Shown here piece by piece: positions 15,913 to 23,366 of a stretch of DNA of 64,000 nucleotides. Origin of the DNA: Jannaschia formosa (GTDB lineage: Bacteria; Pseudomonadota; Alphaproteobacteria; Rhodobacterales; Rhodobacteraceae); contig NZ_QPLJ01000002.1 of NCBI RefSeq assembly GCF_003340555.1, positions 1-64,000 on the forward strand. Direction: 5' to 3'. The position numbers and the translations under genes are program-made. The stretch's first letter is position 1, and each line of letters begins with the position of its first letter. The notes under the pieces were generated by a model. That model saw only the letters and a list, made by a program, of their open reading frames with translations. It was not told the DNA's origin and made no database searches.

Positions 15913-16544
15913 TGCGGCGGCGCGCGCTCCTGCGGTATTGCGCGCTCGGGCTTGGCGCACTCGCGGCCACGCTCTTCGTGGGCTGGTGGCAGATCGATGG
16001 CCCCGGTGCGCCGGAGACCGCCACGGCCGCCGGGCGCCCGCTGCCGCTGACCGCCATGGACTTCGCGCTGACCGACCACGAGGGGCAACCGGTCGGGCCG
16101 GAGACGCTGCTCGGCCGCGCCTCGCTCGTCTTCTTCGGCTTCACCTGGTGCCCGCAGGTCTGCCCGACCACACTGGCCGACATCTCGCATTGGCTCGACG
16201 GCCTCGGCGCGGAGGCGGAGGCGCTCGACGTCGTGCTCATTACTGTCGATCCCGAGCGCGATACCGTCGAGACGATGTCCGAATATGTCGGCTACTTCCA
16301 TTCGCAGATCCGCGGCTGGACCGGCAGCCCCCCGAAGATCGCGCGCGCGGCGGACGGTTTCCGGGTGCGCTACGAGAAGGTCCCGCTCGACGGCGGCGAC
16401 TACACGATGAACCACACCGCCGGTGTCTTCCTCTTCGACGCAACAGGGGCGCTCGTCAGCATCATCGACTATCACGAGCCGCGCGAGTTCGCGTTGCCGA
16501 AGATCCGCCGCGCCATGGAGCGCAGCGTGCCCGGGACGGGATGA
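15909..16544 (+). CDS. SCO1/SenC family copper chaperone (second copy)
   Basis: A 211-residue membrane-anchored protein (hydrophobic segment about 8-27). The SCO domain has Cys81 and Cys85 (TWCPQVCPTT) and His169 (TMNHTAG). It is clearly diverged from the first copy in this operon, which suggests a division of labour (for example copper delivery versus thiol reduction). It is translationally coupled to the PCuAC gene. The operon probably ends here, because a new MerR-type promoter follows. Confidence 0.94.
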   Translation: MMRRRALLRYCALGLGALAATLFVGWWQIDGPGAPETATAAGRPLPLTAMDFALTDHEGQPVGPETLLGRASLVFFGFTWCPQVCPTTLADISHWLDGLGAEAEALDVVLITVDPERDTVETMSEYVGYFHSQIRGWTGSPPKIARAADGFRVRYEKVPLDGGDYTMNHTAGVFLFDATGALVSIIDYHEPREFALPKIRRAMERSVPGTG

Positions 16545-16576
16545 ACGACCTCATGATAGATTCCTCCGAAACCCTC

Positions 16577-16607
16577 TTGAACCTACAGTTGCTGGAGGTC
16601 CCATCTT
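16577..16607 (+). promoter_or_regulatory. MerR-type promoter for the permease-DUF411 unit
   Basis: TTGAAC (16577-16582), a 19-base spacer (16583-16601) and CATCTT (16602-16607). The spacer region contains the near-palindrome CCTACAG-TTG-CTGGAGG (one mismatch, 16582-16598). The arms resemble the other MerR sites in the island but also copper-type (CueR) operators, so a second MerR protein could act here. Confidence 0.55.
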
Positions 16608-16632
16608 CAGGCCAGATGACGGAGACGGCGAC

Positions 16633-17859
16633 ATGAACGAGATCAGCCAGCGGGCCAAGTCCCGCACCGCGACCTCCTCCTTCGATGCGGGCAGCTTTGT
16701 CCTGCCGGGCGATCCGCCGCCGCGTCTGGCCTCCGCGAAGGCGGCGTCCCTTTGCGGCGGCGAGACGGCTGTCGCGTCCTGTTGCGGTGGACCCTCCGCG
16801 ACGATGGCCTCCTCCTGTTGCGGTCCCGCGGCGGGCGCGGATGCCGCCTCTTGGCGACGTGTGGACTGGCTCCTCTGGGGCTCCGGCGCGGTGATCGCCG
16901 TCGCCTACATCGCCGCCTTCTTCCTGCCCCACGACGCAGCCTTCGGGCTCGGCGTCTTCACGCACGGTGTGCAGGAGATGATGAACCTGATGTGGTGGGG
17001 CATCCTTGTCGGCATGCTCGCGGTAGGCCTCATAGACCGCGTGCCGCGCGAGTTCGTGATCGGGATCATCGGCCGCGACCAAGGGGCCAAAAGCCTCGTC
17101 CGCGCCGTGCTCGCGGGTGTGCTGCTCGACCTTTGCAACCACGGCGTCCTGATGGTTGGCGCGAAGCTCTACGAGCGCGGCGCGAGCTTGGGCCAGGTCT
17201 TCGCCTTCCTCATCGCCTCGCCCTGGAACTCGCTGTCGCTGACGATCATCCTCGGCGTGCTGATGGGCTGGGAGTGGATGGTGGTCTTCCTTGTGGCGTC
17301 GCTGCTGATCGCGCTGGTGACGGGCCTCGCCGTCGAGGCGCTGGAGCGCGCGGGCCGCGTGAAGCCGAACCCCAACCGCGTGGACCTGCCCTCCGACTTC
17401 CACGTCTGGCGCGAGGCGAGGGCAGGACTGCGCGCCACGCGCTTCGACGCGGCTTTCGCGCAAGACATCGCGCGCCGCGCCTTTCCGGCGAGCCGCATGG
17501 TCCTGCGCTGGCTGTTCTTCGGGGTAGTGCTGGCGGCGCTGATCCAGGCGACTGTGCCAACGGAGCTCTTCGAGACCTGGTTCGGTGCGACACTGCTCGG
17601 CCTCTTCACCACACTTGTAGCGGCTACGATCATCGAGGTCTGTTCGGAAGGCTCCGTCCCGCTCGCGGCCGATCTGATGACGCGCGCCGCCGCGCCCGGC
17701 AATGCCTTCACCTTCTTGATGGCGGGGGCGGCCACGGACTACACCGAGATCCTTGTCCTGCGCGAGGTCACGGGGCGGCTGAAAGCAGCGCTTCTTCTGC
17801 CACTCCTGACGGTGCCGCAGGTCCTCTTGATCGGCTGGGCCCTGAACGCCGCGGGATGA
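16633..17859 (+). CDS. Permease (ArsP/DUF318-like) with Cys-rich N-terminus
   Basis: A 408-residue membrane protein. The first about 70 residues are soluble and hold Cys41, Cys50-Cys51 (SCCGG) and Cys62-Cys63 (SCCGP), which look like a metal-binding segment. About eight to ten membrane helices follow with permease-family features (LCNHGVLMVGAKLYERG, ASPWNSLSLTII, EVCSEGSVPLAADL). Related proteins export organoarsenicals or other thiophilic compounds. With Sco, PCuAC and DUF411 around it, a soft-metal substrate such as copper is plausible, but this is inference. The ATG at 16633 follows a GGAGA site. Confidence 0.82.
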   Translation: MNEISQRAKSRTATSSFDAGSFVLPGDPPPRLASAKAASLCGGETAVASCCGGPSATMASSCCGPAAGADAASWRRVDWLLWGSGAVIAVAYIAAFFLPHDAAFGLGVFTHGVQEMMNLMWWGILVGMLAVGLIDRVPREFVIGIIGRDQGAKSLVRAVLAGVLLDLCNHGVLMVGAKLYERGASLGQVFAFLIASPWNSLSLTIILGVLMGWEWMVVFLVASLLIALVTGLAVEALERAGRVKPNPNRVDLPSDFHVWREARAGLRATRFDAAFAQDIARRAFPASRMVLRWLFFGVVLAALIQATVPTELFETWFGATLLGLFTTLVAATIIEVCSEGSVPLAADLMTRAAAPGNAFTFLMAGAATDYTEILVLREVTGRLKAALLLPLLTVPQVLLIGWALNAAG

Positions 17860-17891
17860 CGATGCGAACGAATACGAACGGAGGAAACGCC

Positions 17892-18365
17892 ATGCCCAAC
17901 TTTACCCGACGCAGCTTTCTCTCTGGCGCCGCGAGCCTTGCCGTTCTCGCCCCGCAACTGGGCGTCGCGCAGACTTCGCTTGGGATCCACGTCCTGAAAG
18001 ATCCGAACTGCGGCTGTTGCGAGGCTTGGGTGCGTATCCTGCAGGCCGAAGGCTTCGAGGTGACCACCGAGACCAGCTTCGGCACGCTCCTTATTCGCCA
18101 CAAGCTCGACAATGGCATTCCGCAGGAAATGATCTCCTGCCATACTGGCGAGATCGACGGCTACTTCATCGAGGGTCACGTCCCGCCAGCCGACATCCGT
18201 AGGCTTCTGTCCGAGCGTCCGGACGCCGTGGGCCTCGCCGTACCCGGCATGCCCTACGGCTCGCCTGGGATGGGGCCGGAGGAAAGTCGCGAGGCCTACG
18301 ACGTGTTCCTGATCCGCCGCGACGGCAGAACCGAGGTGTTCACGCGCTACGAAGCTGCGTCCTGA
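17892..18365 (+). CDS. DUF411 metal-binding protein with Tat signal
   Basis: A 157-residue exported protein. The N-terminus has a twin-arginine signal (TRRSFLSGAASLAVLAP). The DUF411 domain has the Cys cluster C40-x-C42-C43 (DPNCGCCEAW) and C83-H84 (MISCHTGEIDGYFIEGHVP). DUF411 proteins occur in copper-resistance clusters and are thought to bind copper in the periplasm; Tat export implies folding or metallation before export. It lies 32 bases after the permease gene and is probably cotranscribed. GGAGGAAA precedes the start. Confidence 0.9.
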   Translation: MPNFTRRSFLSGAASLAVLAPQLGVAQTSLGIHVLKDPNCGCCEAWVRILQAEGFEVTTETSFGTLLIRHKLDNGIPQEMISCHTGEIDGYFIEGHVPPADIRRLLSERPDAVGLAVPGMPYGSPGMGPEESREAYDVFLIRRDGRTEVFTRYEAAS

Positions 18366-18380
18366 ATTCTGCTCCTGACG

Positions 18381-19700
18381 TCAAAGCTGCGAGGCCCACC
18401 GCGGATGCTGATCGTCCACGACGAACGGATGCGCGTGGCTCCGCGCGCCCTGGAGGTGCGGGTGATCGAGCGGCAGGTTGTCATGCGTATGCTCGAGGAC
18501 CTCTGGATCCTCCTTCGGCCAGAGGCGCAGGGCCAGCAGCGCCCCGGCGCCTGCCAGCGCTGCGAGCAGCCCCAGCGCCACGACGGGGCCGAACCGCGTC
18601 ATCAGGCAGCCGGAGAGCGGATAGGTCACCAGCCAGCAGGCGTGGCTGAGCGCGAACTGGGCGGCGAAGAGCGCGGGCCGGTCCTCGGCATGCGCCGAGC
18701 GGCGCAAGAGGCGGCCGGACGGCGTCAGCGCTGCCGAGTAGCCCAAGCCCACGAGCAGCCATGCGCCGAGAAGGAAAGGCCAGTCGAGACCAATGGCGGC
18801 GACCTCTCCAGCAAGCGCCAGGAGCGTTAGAACCATGACCGCGGCGCCGCCGACCATCACTGGCCGATCCGGAATGCGGTCAAGCAGTCTCGGCAGCGCC
18901 AGCGCCGCCGTCATCGAGCCCGCGCCAAAGGCGAACATTGTCCAGGCGAGCGCGGCCTCAGCCAGCCCCAGCGTGCCGCGCACCAGTACCACCGAGTTGA
19001 CCAGCACCATCGCGCCCGCCGCGGCGGCGGCGAAGTTCAGCGCCAGCAGCCCGCGCAGCCGCGGCGTCGCGAGATAGATGCGGATGCCCCGCGTGGTGCG
19101 ATCGTAGATGCCCCGCGGCTCCGACGCCTTCGGACTGGGCAGCAGCACGGACACCACCAGCAGCGCCGAGGCGGCGAAGCCCGCCATGGTGCCTAGGAAC
19201 AGGGAATTGTAGCTCATCACCGCCAGCAGGACTGCCGCGAGCGTCGGGCTGACGATGTTCTCCAGATCGTAGGCCAGCCGCGACAGCGAGAGCGCGCGGG
19301 TGTAGCGCGCCTCGTCGGGCAGAACGTCCGGGATCGTCGCCTGGAAGGTCGGCGTGAAGGCCGCCGAGGCCGATTGCAGCAGGAAGATCAGAACGTAGAT
19401 CTGCCAGATCTCGGTGACGAACGGCAGGCAGAGCGCGGCGCCAGCGCGGACGACGTCGAGCCCCACCAGCAACGCGCGACGGTTCACACGGGTCGCGAAG
19501 GCCCCGGCGATCGGCGCAATCCCGACATAGGCTACCATCTTGATGGTGAAGACGGTGCCCAGCACCATCGCCGCCCCGTCTCCGGCCAGATCGTAGGCAA
19601 GCAGCCCGAGCGCGACCGTCGCAAGACCGGTCCCGAGCAGCGCCACGACCTGCGCGAGGAACAGGTGGCGGTAGGTGCGGTCGGCGAGGATGTCGAGCAT
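18381..19700 (-). CDS. MFS transporter with His-rich C-terminus, probable metal efflux (NreB-like)
   Basis: A 439-residue major facilitator with twelve predicted helices. The tail after the last helix is His-rich (HTHDNLPLDHPHLQG, SHAHPF), as in nickel/cobalt exporters of the NreB type. It begins 8 bases after the stop of a CsoR/RcnR-type repressor gene, so expression should follow metal binding by that repressor. The likely role is export of Ni/Co (or Cu) across the inner membrane. Substrate assignment rests on the tail and the neighbour, not on a motif. Start at 19700 (MLDILADRTYRHLF); the frame extends further upstream through the repressor gene. Confidence 0.82.
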   Translation of the reverse strand: MLDILADRTYRHLFLAQVVALLGTGLATVALGLLAYDLAGDGAAMVLGTVFTIKMVAYVGIAPIAGAFATRVNRRALLVGLDVVRAGAALCLPFVTEIWQIYVLIFLLQSASAAFTPTFQATIPDVLPDEARYTRALSLSRLAYDLENIVSPTLAAVLLAVMSYNSLFLGTMAGFAASALLVVSVLLPSPKASEPRGIYDRTTRGIRIYLATPRLRGLLALNFAAAAAGAMVLVNSVVLVRGTLGLAEAALAWTMFAFGAGSMTAALALPRLLDRIPDRPVMVGGAAVMVLTLLALAGEVAAIGLDWPFLLGAWLLVGLGYSAALTPSGRLLRRSAHAEDRPALFAAQFALSHACWLVTYPLSGCLMTRFGPVVALGLLAALAGAGALLALRLWPKEDPEVLEHTHDNLPLDHPHLQGARSHAHPFVVDDQHPRWASQL

Positions 19701-19708
19701 GGGCGGCC

Positions 19709-19969
19709 TCAAAGGTAGCGGGCGATGGCCTTCAGCTCGTCGCGGTCCGCGGGGAAATGGTCGGCATCGAGGCAATGGTCCAGGTGATCGTGGATCAGCG
19801 CGCGCTTGGCGTTCACCACCGCCTTCTCGACCGCGTGAAGCTGCTGCGCGATCTCCAGGCAGGGCTTGCCTGCTTGGATCATTTCGATCACGGCACGAAG
19901 ATGCCCCTCGGCGCGCTTCAGCCGTGCGACAAGGGCAGGATGGGTTGCATGGACATGGGGCTTTGTCAT
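19709..19969 (-). CDS. CsoR/RcnR-family metal-sensing repressor
   Basis: An 86-residue all-helical protein of the DUF156 (CsoR/RcnR/FrmR) family with RLKRAEGHLRAVIEMI and KAVVNAKRALIHDHLDHCL. Candidate ligands are Cys37, His62 and Cys66, whose spacing (25 and 4) matches the Cys-His-Cys set of CsoR and InrS. An additional His cluster at the N-terminus (HVHATH) points towards nickel/cobalt sensing as in InrS or RcnR. It is expected to bind the G-tract palindrome at 19980-19998 and release it on metal binding, derepressing the exporter downstream and possibly the divergent genes. Confidence 0.93.
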   Translation of the reverse strand: MTKPHVHATHPALVARLKRAEGHLRAVIEMIQAGKPCLEIAQQLHAVEKAVVNAKRALIHDHLDHCLDADHFPADRDELKAIARYL

Positions 19970-19979
19970 AGAAGGACGT

Positions 19980-19998
19980 TATCCCCCCAGGGGGGATA
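19980..19998. promoter_or_regulatory. G-tract operator for the CsoR/RcnR-type repressor
   Basis: A perfect 19-base palindrome, TATCCCCCC-A-GGGGGGATA, lies between the divergent repressor and His-rich protein genes, 11 bases from the first start and 15 bases from the second. CsoR/RcnR-family repressors recognise such G/C tracts. Its position would let one repressor control both directions. Confidence 0.85.
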
Positions 19999-20013
19999 GA
20001 ACAAGATGGCTCC

Positions 20014-20409
20014 ATGAATGGGCCACGACGAAGAACGAGTAGACAGGCAAGATCGGTGACACTTCTGCGGACATACGGACGACATGCGTTCGCGGCGCTG
20101 CTCTGCCTGTCGCTGGCGGTCTGGTCCGTTATGCCGGCCGCGACCCATGCGCCGACCATCTTCGAGACGCTTCAGGATCATCTGGAGATGATCGCCGATC
20201 ACGGCCATTCGCATGGCTTCGAAGAAGATCTCTACTGGGCCATGCACGGTCACAGCCACGAGGCAGCCGACCACGATCACGGTCAGGCGCTTCTCCAGTT
20301 CGGCAACCGTTCCGGGCCGCTGTTCGGGTCCAGCGATGCATGGCGATTGGCTGCCTCGTCAGGCGGCCCCTCGGCCATCTTCAGAATCGAACGACCTCCG
20401 CGCGCCTGA
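20014..20409 (+). CDS. Exported His-rich small protein
   Basis: A 131-residue protein (ATG at 20014; a GTG at 20056 gives a shorter form). A hydrophobic signal-like segment (about 24-43, AFAALLCLSLAVWSVMPAATH) is followed by a His-rich region (DHGHSHGFEED, HGHSHEAADHDHG) that would bind Ni/Co/Zn in the periplasm. I do not recognise a named family. It is divergent from the CsoR/RcnR gene across the G-tract operator, so it is probably metal-regulated and acts as a periplasmic metal buffer or transporter accessory. Confidence 0.65.
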   Translation: MNGPRRRTSRQARSVTLLRTYGRHAFAALLCLSLAVWSVMPAATHAPTIFETLQDHLEMIADHGHSHGFEEDLYWAMHGHSHEAADHDHGQALLQFGNRSGPLFGSSDAWRLAASSGGPSAIFRIERPPRA

Positions 20410-20471
20410 TCGATCCTGCGCCCGTTCGGCGCGACTTGAACGATCAGAGACATTACCTGCGGAGAGAATCC

Positions 20472-21200
20472 ATGACCCTGACTTCATGGGGTCCGGACAG
20501 GCAGGGGCTGCTGCAAGCGGCCCTTCTGTTCGGCCTCATCCTGACCACGCTGGCCATGTGCCCCAGCCAGGCGCTCGCTCACAACGTGACCGAAGGCGAC
20601 GCCGGCTACATCCAGGAAATCTGGGGGGTGAACATCATCCCCTTCATCTATCTCGGCGCCAAGCACATGGTGACCGGCTACGACCACATCCTGTTCCTGC
20701 TCGGCGTCGTCTTCTTCCTCTACAAGATGAAGGACGTCGGCATCTACGTGAGCCTCTTCGCCCTCGGCCACTCCACCACGATGCTGCTGGGCGTCTGGTT
20801 CGGCTGGGGCATCAACGCCTACATCATCGACGCCATCATCGGCCTGTCGGTCGTCTACAAGGCGCTCGACAATCTCGGCGCCTACCAGCGCTGGTTCGGC
20901 TTCCAGCCGAACACCAAGGCCGCAACGCTGATTTTCGGCTTCTTCCACGGCACGGGCCTCGCGACCAAGATCCTCGACTACGAGATCGCCTCGGAGGGTC
21001 TGCTGGCCAACCTGCTGGCGTTCAACGTCGGCGTCGAGATCGGTCAGCTACTCGCGCTCGGCGTCATCCTCATCGTCATGGGCTATTGGCGGAAAAGCCC
21101 GAACTTCTTCCGCCAGGCCTACACCGCCAACGTCGTCATGATGTCCATGGGGTTCATCCTGATGGGCTACCAGATCACCGGCTACTTCGTGGCCGCCTAA
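20472..21200 (+). CDS. HupE/UreJ-like membrane protein, possible Ni/Co permease
   Basis: A 242-residue protein with a cleavable or anchoring N-terminal segment (about 14-36) and six to seven helices. It carries HupE/UreJ_2 features: HMVTGYDHILFLLGVVFF, ALGHSTTMLLGV and FGFFHGTGLATKI. These His residues in helices are typical of nickel/cobalt permeases of the HupE/UreJ group. GGAGAGAA supports the ATG at 20472. It sits between two other exported proteins in an apparent metal-responsive unit opposite the efflux pump. Confidence 0.83.
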   Translation: MTLTSWGPDRQGLLQAALLFGLILTTLAMCPSQALAHNVTEGDAGYIQEIWGVNIIPFIYLGAKHMVTGYDHILFLLGVVFFLYKMKDVGIYVSLFALGHSTTMLLGVWFGWGINAYIIDAIIGLSVVYKALDNLGAYQRWFGFQPNTKAATLIFGFFHGTGLATKILDYEIASEGLLANLLAFNVGVEIGQLLALGVILIVMGYWRKSPNFFRQAYTANVVMMSMGFILMGYQITGYFVAA

Positions 21201-21216
21201 CGAATTGGAGAGACAC

Positions 21217-21846
21217 ATGTTCAATGCACAGAAGCCCAGCCTTCAAGACCTGCCCAGCTCCGCTCAATTGCTCCGCTCCACGGTAATCGCGGCGGTTTCG
21301 GCGGCGGCGATCCTCGTCGCGGTCGTGCTTCCCGCCGAATACGGGATCGACCCCACCGGCGCGGGCGGCGTCCTTGGTCTGACCGAGATGGGCGAGATCA
21401 AGACCCAGCTCGCGGACGAGGCGGAGGCCGACCGGTTGCTGGAGCTGGAGGCCACCAGCGGCGACCAGTCCAGCTTCCTCGATGGCATCTTCGGCCTGTT
21501 CGTCGGGGCGGCCCATGCTCAGGAAGCGGAGGTCTGGCGCGACGAGACCACCTTCACACTGGCGCCCGGGGACTCCGCCGAGTGGAAGCTCGTGATGACC
21601 GAGGGCCAGACCGCGGAATACCGGATGCTGGTCGAAGGCGGCCGCGTCAATTTCGACCTGCACGGTCATGGTGGCGGCCAGTCGGTGACCTACGAAAAGG
21701 GCCGCGGGTCGACCGGAGACGAAGGCGAGATTGTCGCCGCTTTCGACGGCGAGCACGGCTGGTTCTGGCGCAATCGCGACAGCCAGCCTGCTACCGTGAC
21801 CGTACAGGTGCGCGGCGAGTACAGCGAGACCATCCAGACGAACTGA
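21217..21846 (+). CDS. Membrane-anchored periplasmic protein
   Basis: A 209-residue protein with one N-terminal membrane anchor (about 22-45, STVIAAVSAAAILVAVVLP) and a soluble beta-rich region after about residue 100 containing DLHGHGGGQS. Proteins of this type are commonly encoded next to HupE/UreJ-like genes and annotated as transmembrane anchor proteins; function unknown. GGAGAG (21207-21212) supports the ATG at 21217. A strong terminator follows immediately, ending the unit. Confidence 0.7.
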   Translation: MFNAQKPSLQDLPSSAQLLRSTVIAAVSAAAILVAVVLPAEYGIDPTGAGGVLGLTEMGEIKTQLADEAEADRLLELEATSGDQSSFLDGIFGLFVGAAHAQEAEVWRDETTFTLAPGDSAEWKLVMTEGQTAEYRMLVEGGRVNFDLHGHGGGQSVTYEKGRGSTGDEGEIVAAFDGEHGWFWRNRDSQPATVTVQVRGEYSETIQTN

Positions 21847-21851
21847 AGCCT

Positions 21852-21890
21852 GGCTGCGCCTGCGGTTCTCCGCAGGCGCAGCCTTCTGCT
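21852..21890 (+). terminator. Strong intrinsic terminator at the host-prophage boundary
   Basis: A 14-bp perfect stem, GGCTGCGCCTGCGG / CCGCAGGCGCAGCC, with a TTCT loop (21852-21883) is followed by TTCTGCTT. It closes the metal unit on the plus strand. It also lies 6-13 bases beyond the end of the leftward phage lysis genes, so it could act in both directions. Confidence 0.85.
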
Positions 21891-21896
21891 TGAACC

Positions 21897-22148
21897 TCAA
21901 TCGCACGCACGGGCTTGTTCCCGCATCACGGCGTAGTCGGCCAGCATCTCGGAAATCGCCGAGTCCTCAGGCAGCAGGGCCAGTTCCTCGGCCGCCCGGG
22001 CCTGGAACTCCCGGCTGTACTCGACCACGGGCGGACATGCGCCGAGGTTGCCGAGGTCAGAAGCGCCCGTCGCGCAGCCGCTCAGCCAGATCGTCGCGAG
22101 AACGAGGGCGACGCACCGACGCCTCGAGCATCCGTCGGTGCGCGTCAT
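21897..22148 (-). CDS. Rz1-like o-spanin lipoprotein
   Basis: An 83-residue lipoprotein with signal and lipobox (LVLATIWLSGC, Cys about residue 24), then a short helical region. It is encoded in a different frame overlapping the 3' part of the upstream membrane gene (22057-22326) by 92 bases, the classic overlapped Rz/Rz1 arrangement. As outer-membrane o-spanin it would join the i-spanin across the periplasm to fuse membranes in the last step of lysis. Confidence 0.68.
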   Translation of the reverse strand: MTRTDGCSRRRCVALVLATIWLSGCATGASDLGNLGACPPVVEYSREFQARAAEELALLPEDSAISEMLADYAVMREQARACD

Positions 22149-22326
22149 TGGCTCTCTCCATGGTCTCGAGATGCTCGGCCAGCCGCCCGGCGCGCTCGCC
22201 GGAGCGGCGCAGGGCCAGCAGGAACAGAAGGATTGACAGGGCGGTGACGCCGTAGCGGAGCGCCGCACGCGCCCATCCCGACCCCGAAAGGGTCGCGACA
22301 ATCCCGCCGATCACCGCCGCCCCCAC
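22057..22326 (-). CDS. Rz-like i-spanin
   Basis: An 89-residue protein with one N-terminal membrane segment (about 21-39, LRYGVTALSILLFLLAL) and a charged helical, coiled-coil-like remainder (RAGRLAEHLETMERANDAHRR). This architecture and the embedded lipoprotein gene 22-148 bases further on mark it as an i-spanin. It overlaps the endolysin gene by 16 bases. Confidence 0.65.
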   Translation of the reverse strand: MGAAVIGGIVATLSGSGWARAALRYGVTALSILLFLLALRRSGERAGRLAEHLETMERANDAHRRMLEASVRRPRSRDDLAERLRDGRF

Positions 22327-22985
22327 TTCCAGTCGTCGAGCCGGGCGTAGATGGTGACCGCGATCCCGACGAGCGCCACGGCGATGAACACCCAGCGCAG
22401 GGTGTCGAGATATGACACGAGCGGCAGGATGGCGGATTGGGTCTCCGCCAGCACCTGCTGCGCCACCTCGACCCCTGCCGCACCGAGCGTCGCCACACCC
22501 GCCGCACCGCCGCCCTTCATCGTGCGGCTGTCAGCGAGCACCTCGCGCGCGGGCGGCGTCTCAGCCGCGAAGGCCGTCGCCCGAACCGGGAACCGCTCGC
22601 CCCACTGGCGCGCGGGGCCGAGGTCGACGTGGATGAAGCCCGAGCGCGGATAGAAACCGAAGCCGAGGAACCCGACCTCGCGCGCCGCGGCCTCGAACGC
22701 CACCGGATCGTGGTTCGACATGGCGATGTCGAAGGCGGCGCCGTCGAGGTGCTTCGACCGGGTCGCGCCGCCGACAGCACGGTTGTGCTCGGGGCTGCGA
22801 TAGGCGGAGCGGACGATCAGGGGCTTGCCGAGCAGGTCGCGCAGCGCCTGCAGCTTGTCGAGTGCGGGTTCGTTGATCAGCAGCTTGCCGGTGCCCCGGC
22901 AGGCGATTTCGGCCGGGCTGAAATTCGGCCAGCGCCACCCGCTCTCGGCTACGTCCCGCCAATGGCGGTAGAAGGTCGTGGTCAT
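22311..22985 (-). CDS. Endolysin: M15/DUF882 peptidase with C-terminal membrane segment
   Basis: A 224-residue protein. The N-terminal domain (about 15-135) is a D,D-/L,D-carboxypeptidase fold of the M15_3/DUF882 type. Zinc ligands are visible in SKHLDGAAFDIAMS (His and Asp) and FIHVDLGP (His). A linker leads to a C-terminal membrane helix (about 196-213, WVFIAVALVGIAVTIYA). The predicted role is cleavage of peptidoglycan cross-links during lysis; the C-terminal anchor might hold it at the membrane until holin action. No separate holin was recognised; DUF6127 upstream is a candidate. Confidence 0.8.
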   Translation of the reverse strand: MTTTFYRHWRDVAESGWRWPNFSPAEIACRGTGKLLINEPALDKLQALRDLLGKPLIVRSAYRSPEHNRAVGGATRSKHLDGAAFDIAMSNHDPVAFEAAAREVGFLGFGFYPRSGFIHVDLGPARQWGERFPVRATAFAAETPPAREVLADSRTMKGGGAAGVATLGAAGVEVAQQVLAETQSAILPLVSYLDTLRWVFIAVALVGIAVTIYARLDDWKWGRR

Positions 22986-23002
22986 GAGGGTCCTCCAAAA
23001 TC

Positions 23003-23026
23003 GAAAAACCCGCCACGAGGGCGGGT
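23003..23026 (-). terminator. Intrinsic terminator between tail and lysis genes
   Basis: Read leftward: ACCCGCC-CTCGT-GGCGGGT followed by TTTTTCG. The seven-base-pair GC stem with a T tract is a typical rho-independent terminator. It separates the structural operon from the endolysin-spanin cassette, so lysis genes may depend on readthrough or antitermination. Confidence 0.78.
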
Positions 23027-23059
23027 GCGGTTGCGCTGATGAACGGGGATTGGGCGCGG

Positions 23060-23347
23060 CTACGGGCTGCCGCCGAAGATCTTCAGCTTGATGGCGATGC
23101 CGGCGAGCAGCGCCAGCATGACGCCGGTGGTGATCATGCGGACGGCGGTTTGCATGGCGGTGCGGCGCACCAGCCGGATGCAGTCGACCAGGGAGCGCAG
23201 ATCGCGGATGTCGAGCGCGGCCTCGTCGCCGTCGAGGCCGACATCGGCCAGCGCACGCTTCGCACCTTCCTCCGCCGCCCGGGTCAGGATCGCCTCGAAC
23301 TCGGCGTCGGGCATGCGGACGAAGCCCTCGGATCGGGGTGGTGTCAT
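23060..23347 (-). CDS. Small phage membrane protein (DUF6127-like), holin candidate
   Basis: A 95-residue protein from the ATG at 23347. The N-terminal two thirds are charged and helical (EFEAILTRAAEEGAKRALADVG), and one hydrophobic segment lies near the end (about 70-88, ITTGVMLALLAGIAIKL). Similar proteins accompany alphaproteobacterial phage tail-fibre genes and are named DUF6127. A single C-terminal helix next to an endolysin gene makes a holin or fibre-accessory role possible; neither is proven. Confidence 0.6.
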   Translation of the reverse strand: MTPPRSEGFVRMPDAEFEAILTRAAEEGAKRALADVGLDGDEAALDIRDLRSLVDCIRLVRRTAMQTAVRMITTGVMLALLAGIAIKLKIFGGSP

Positions 23348-23366
23348 CGAGTCCTCCTCCCGCCGC

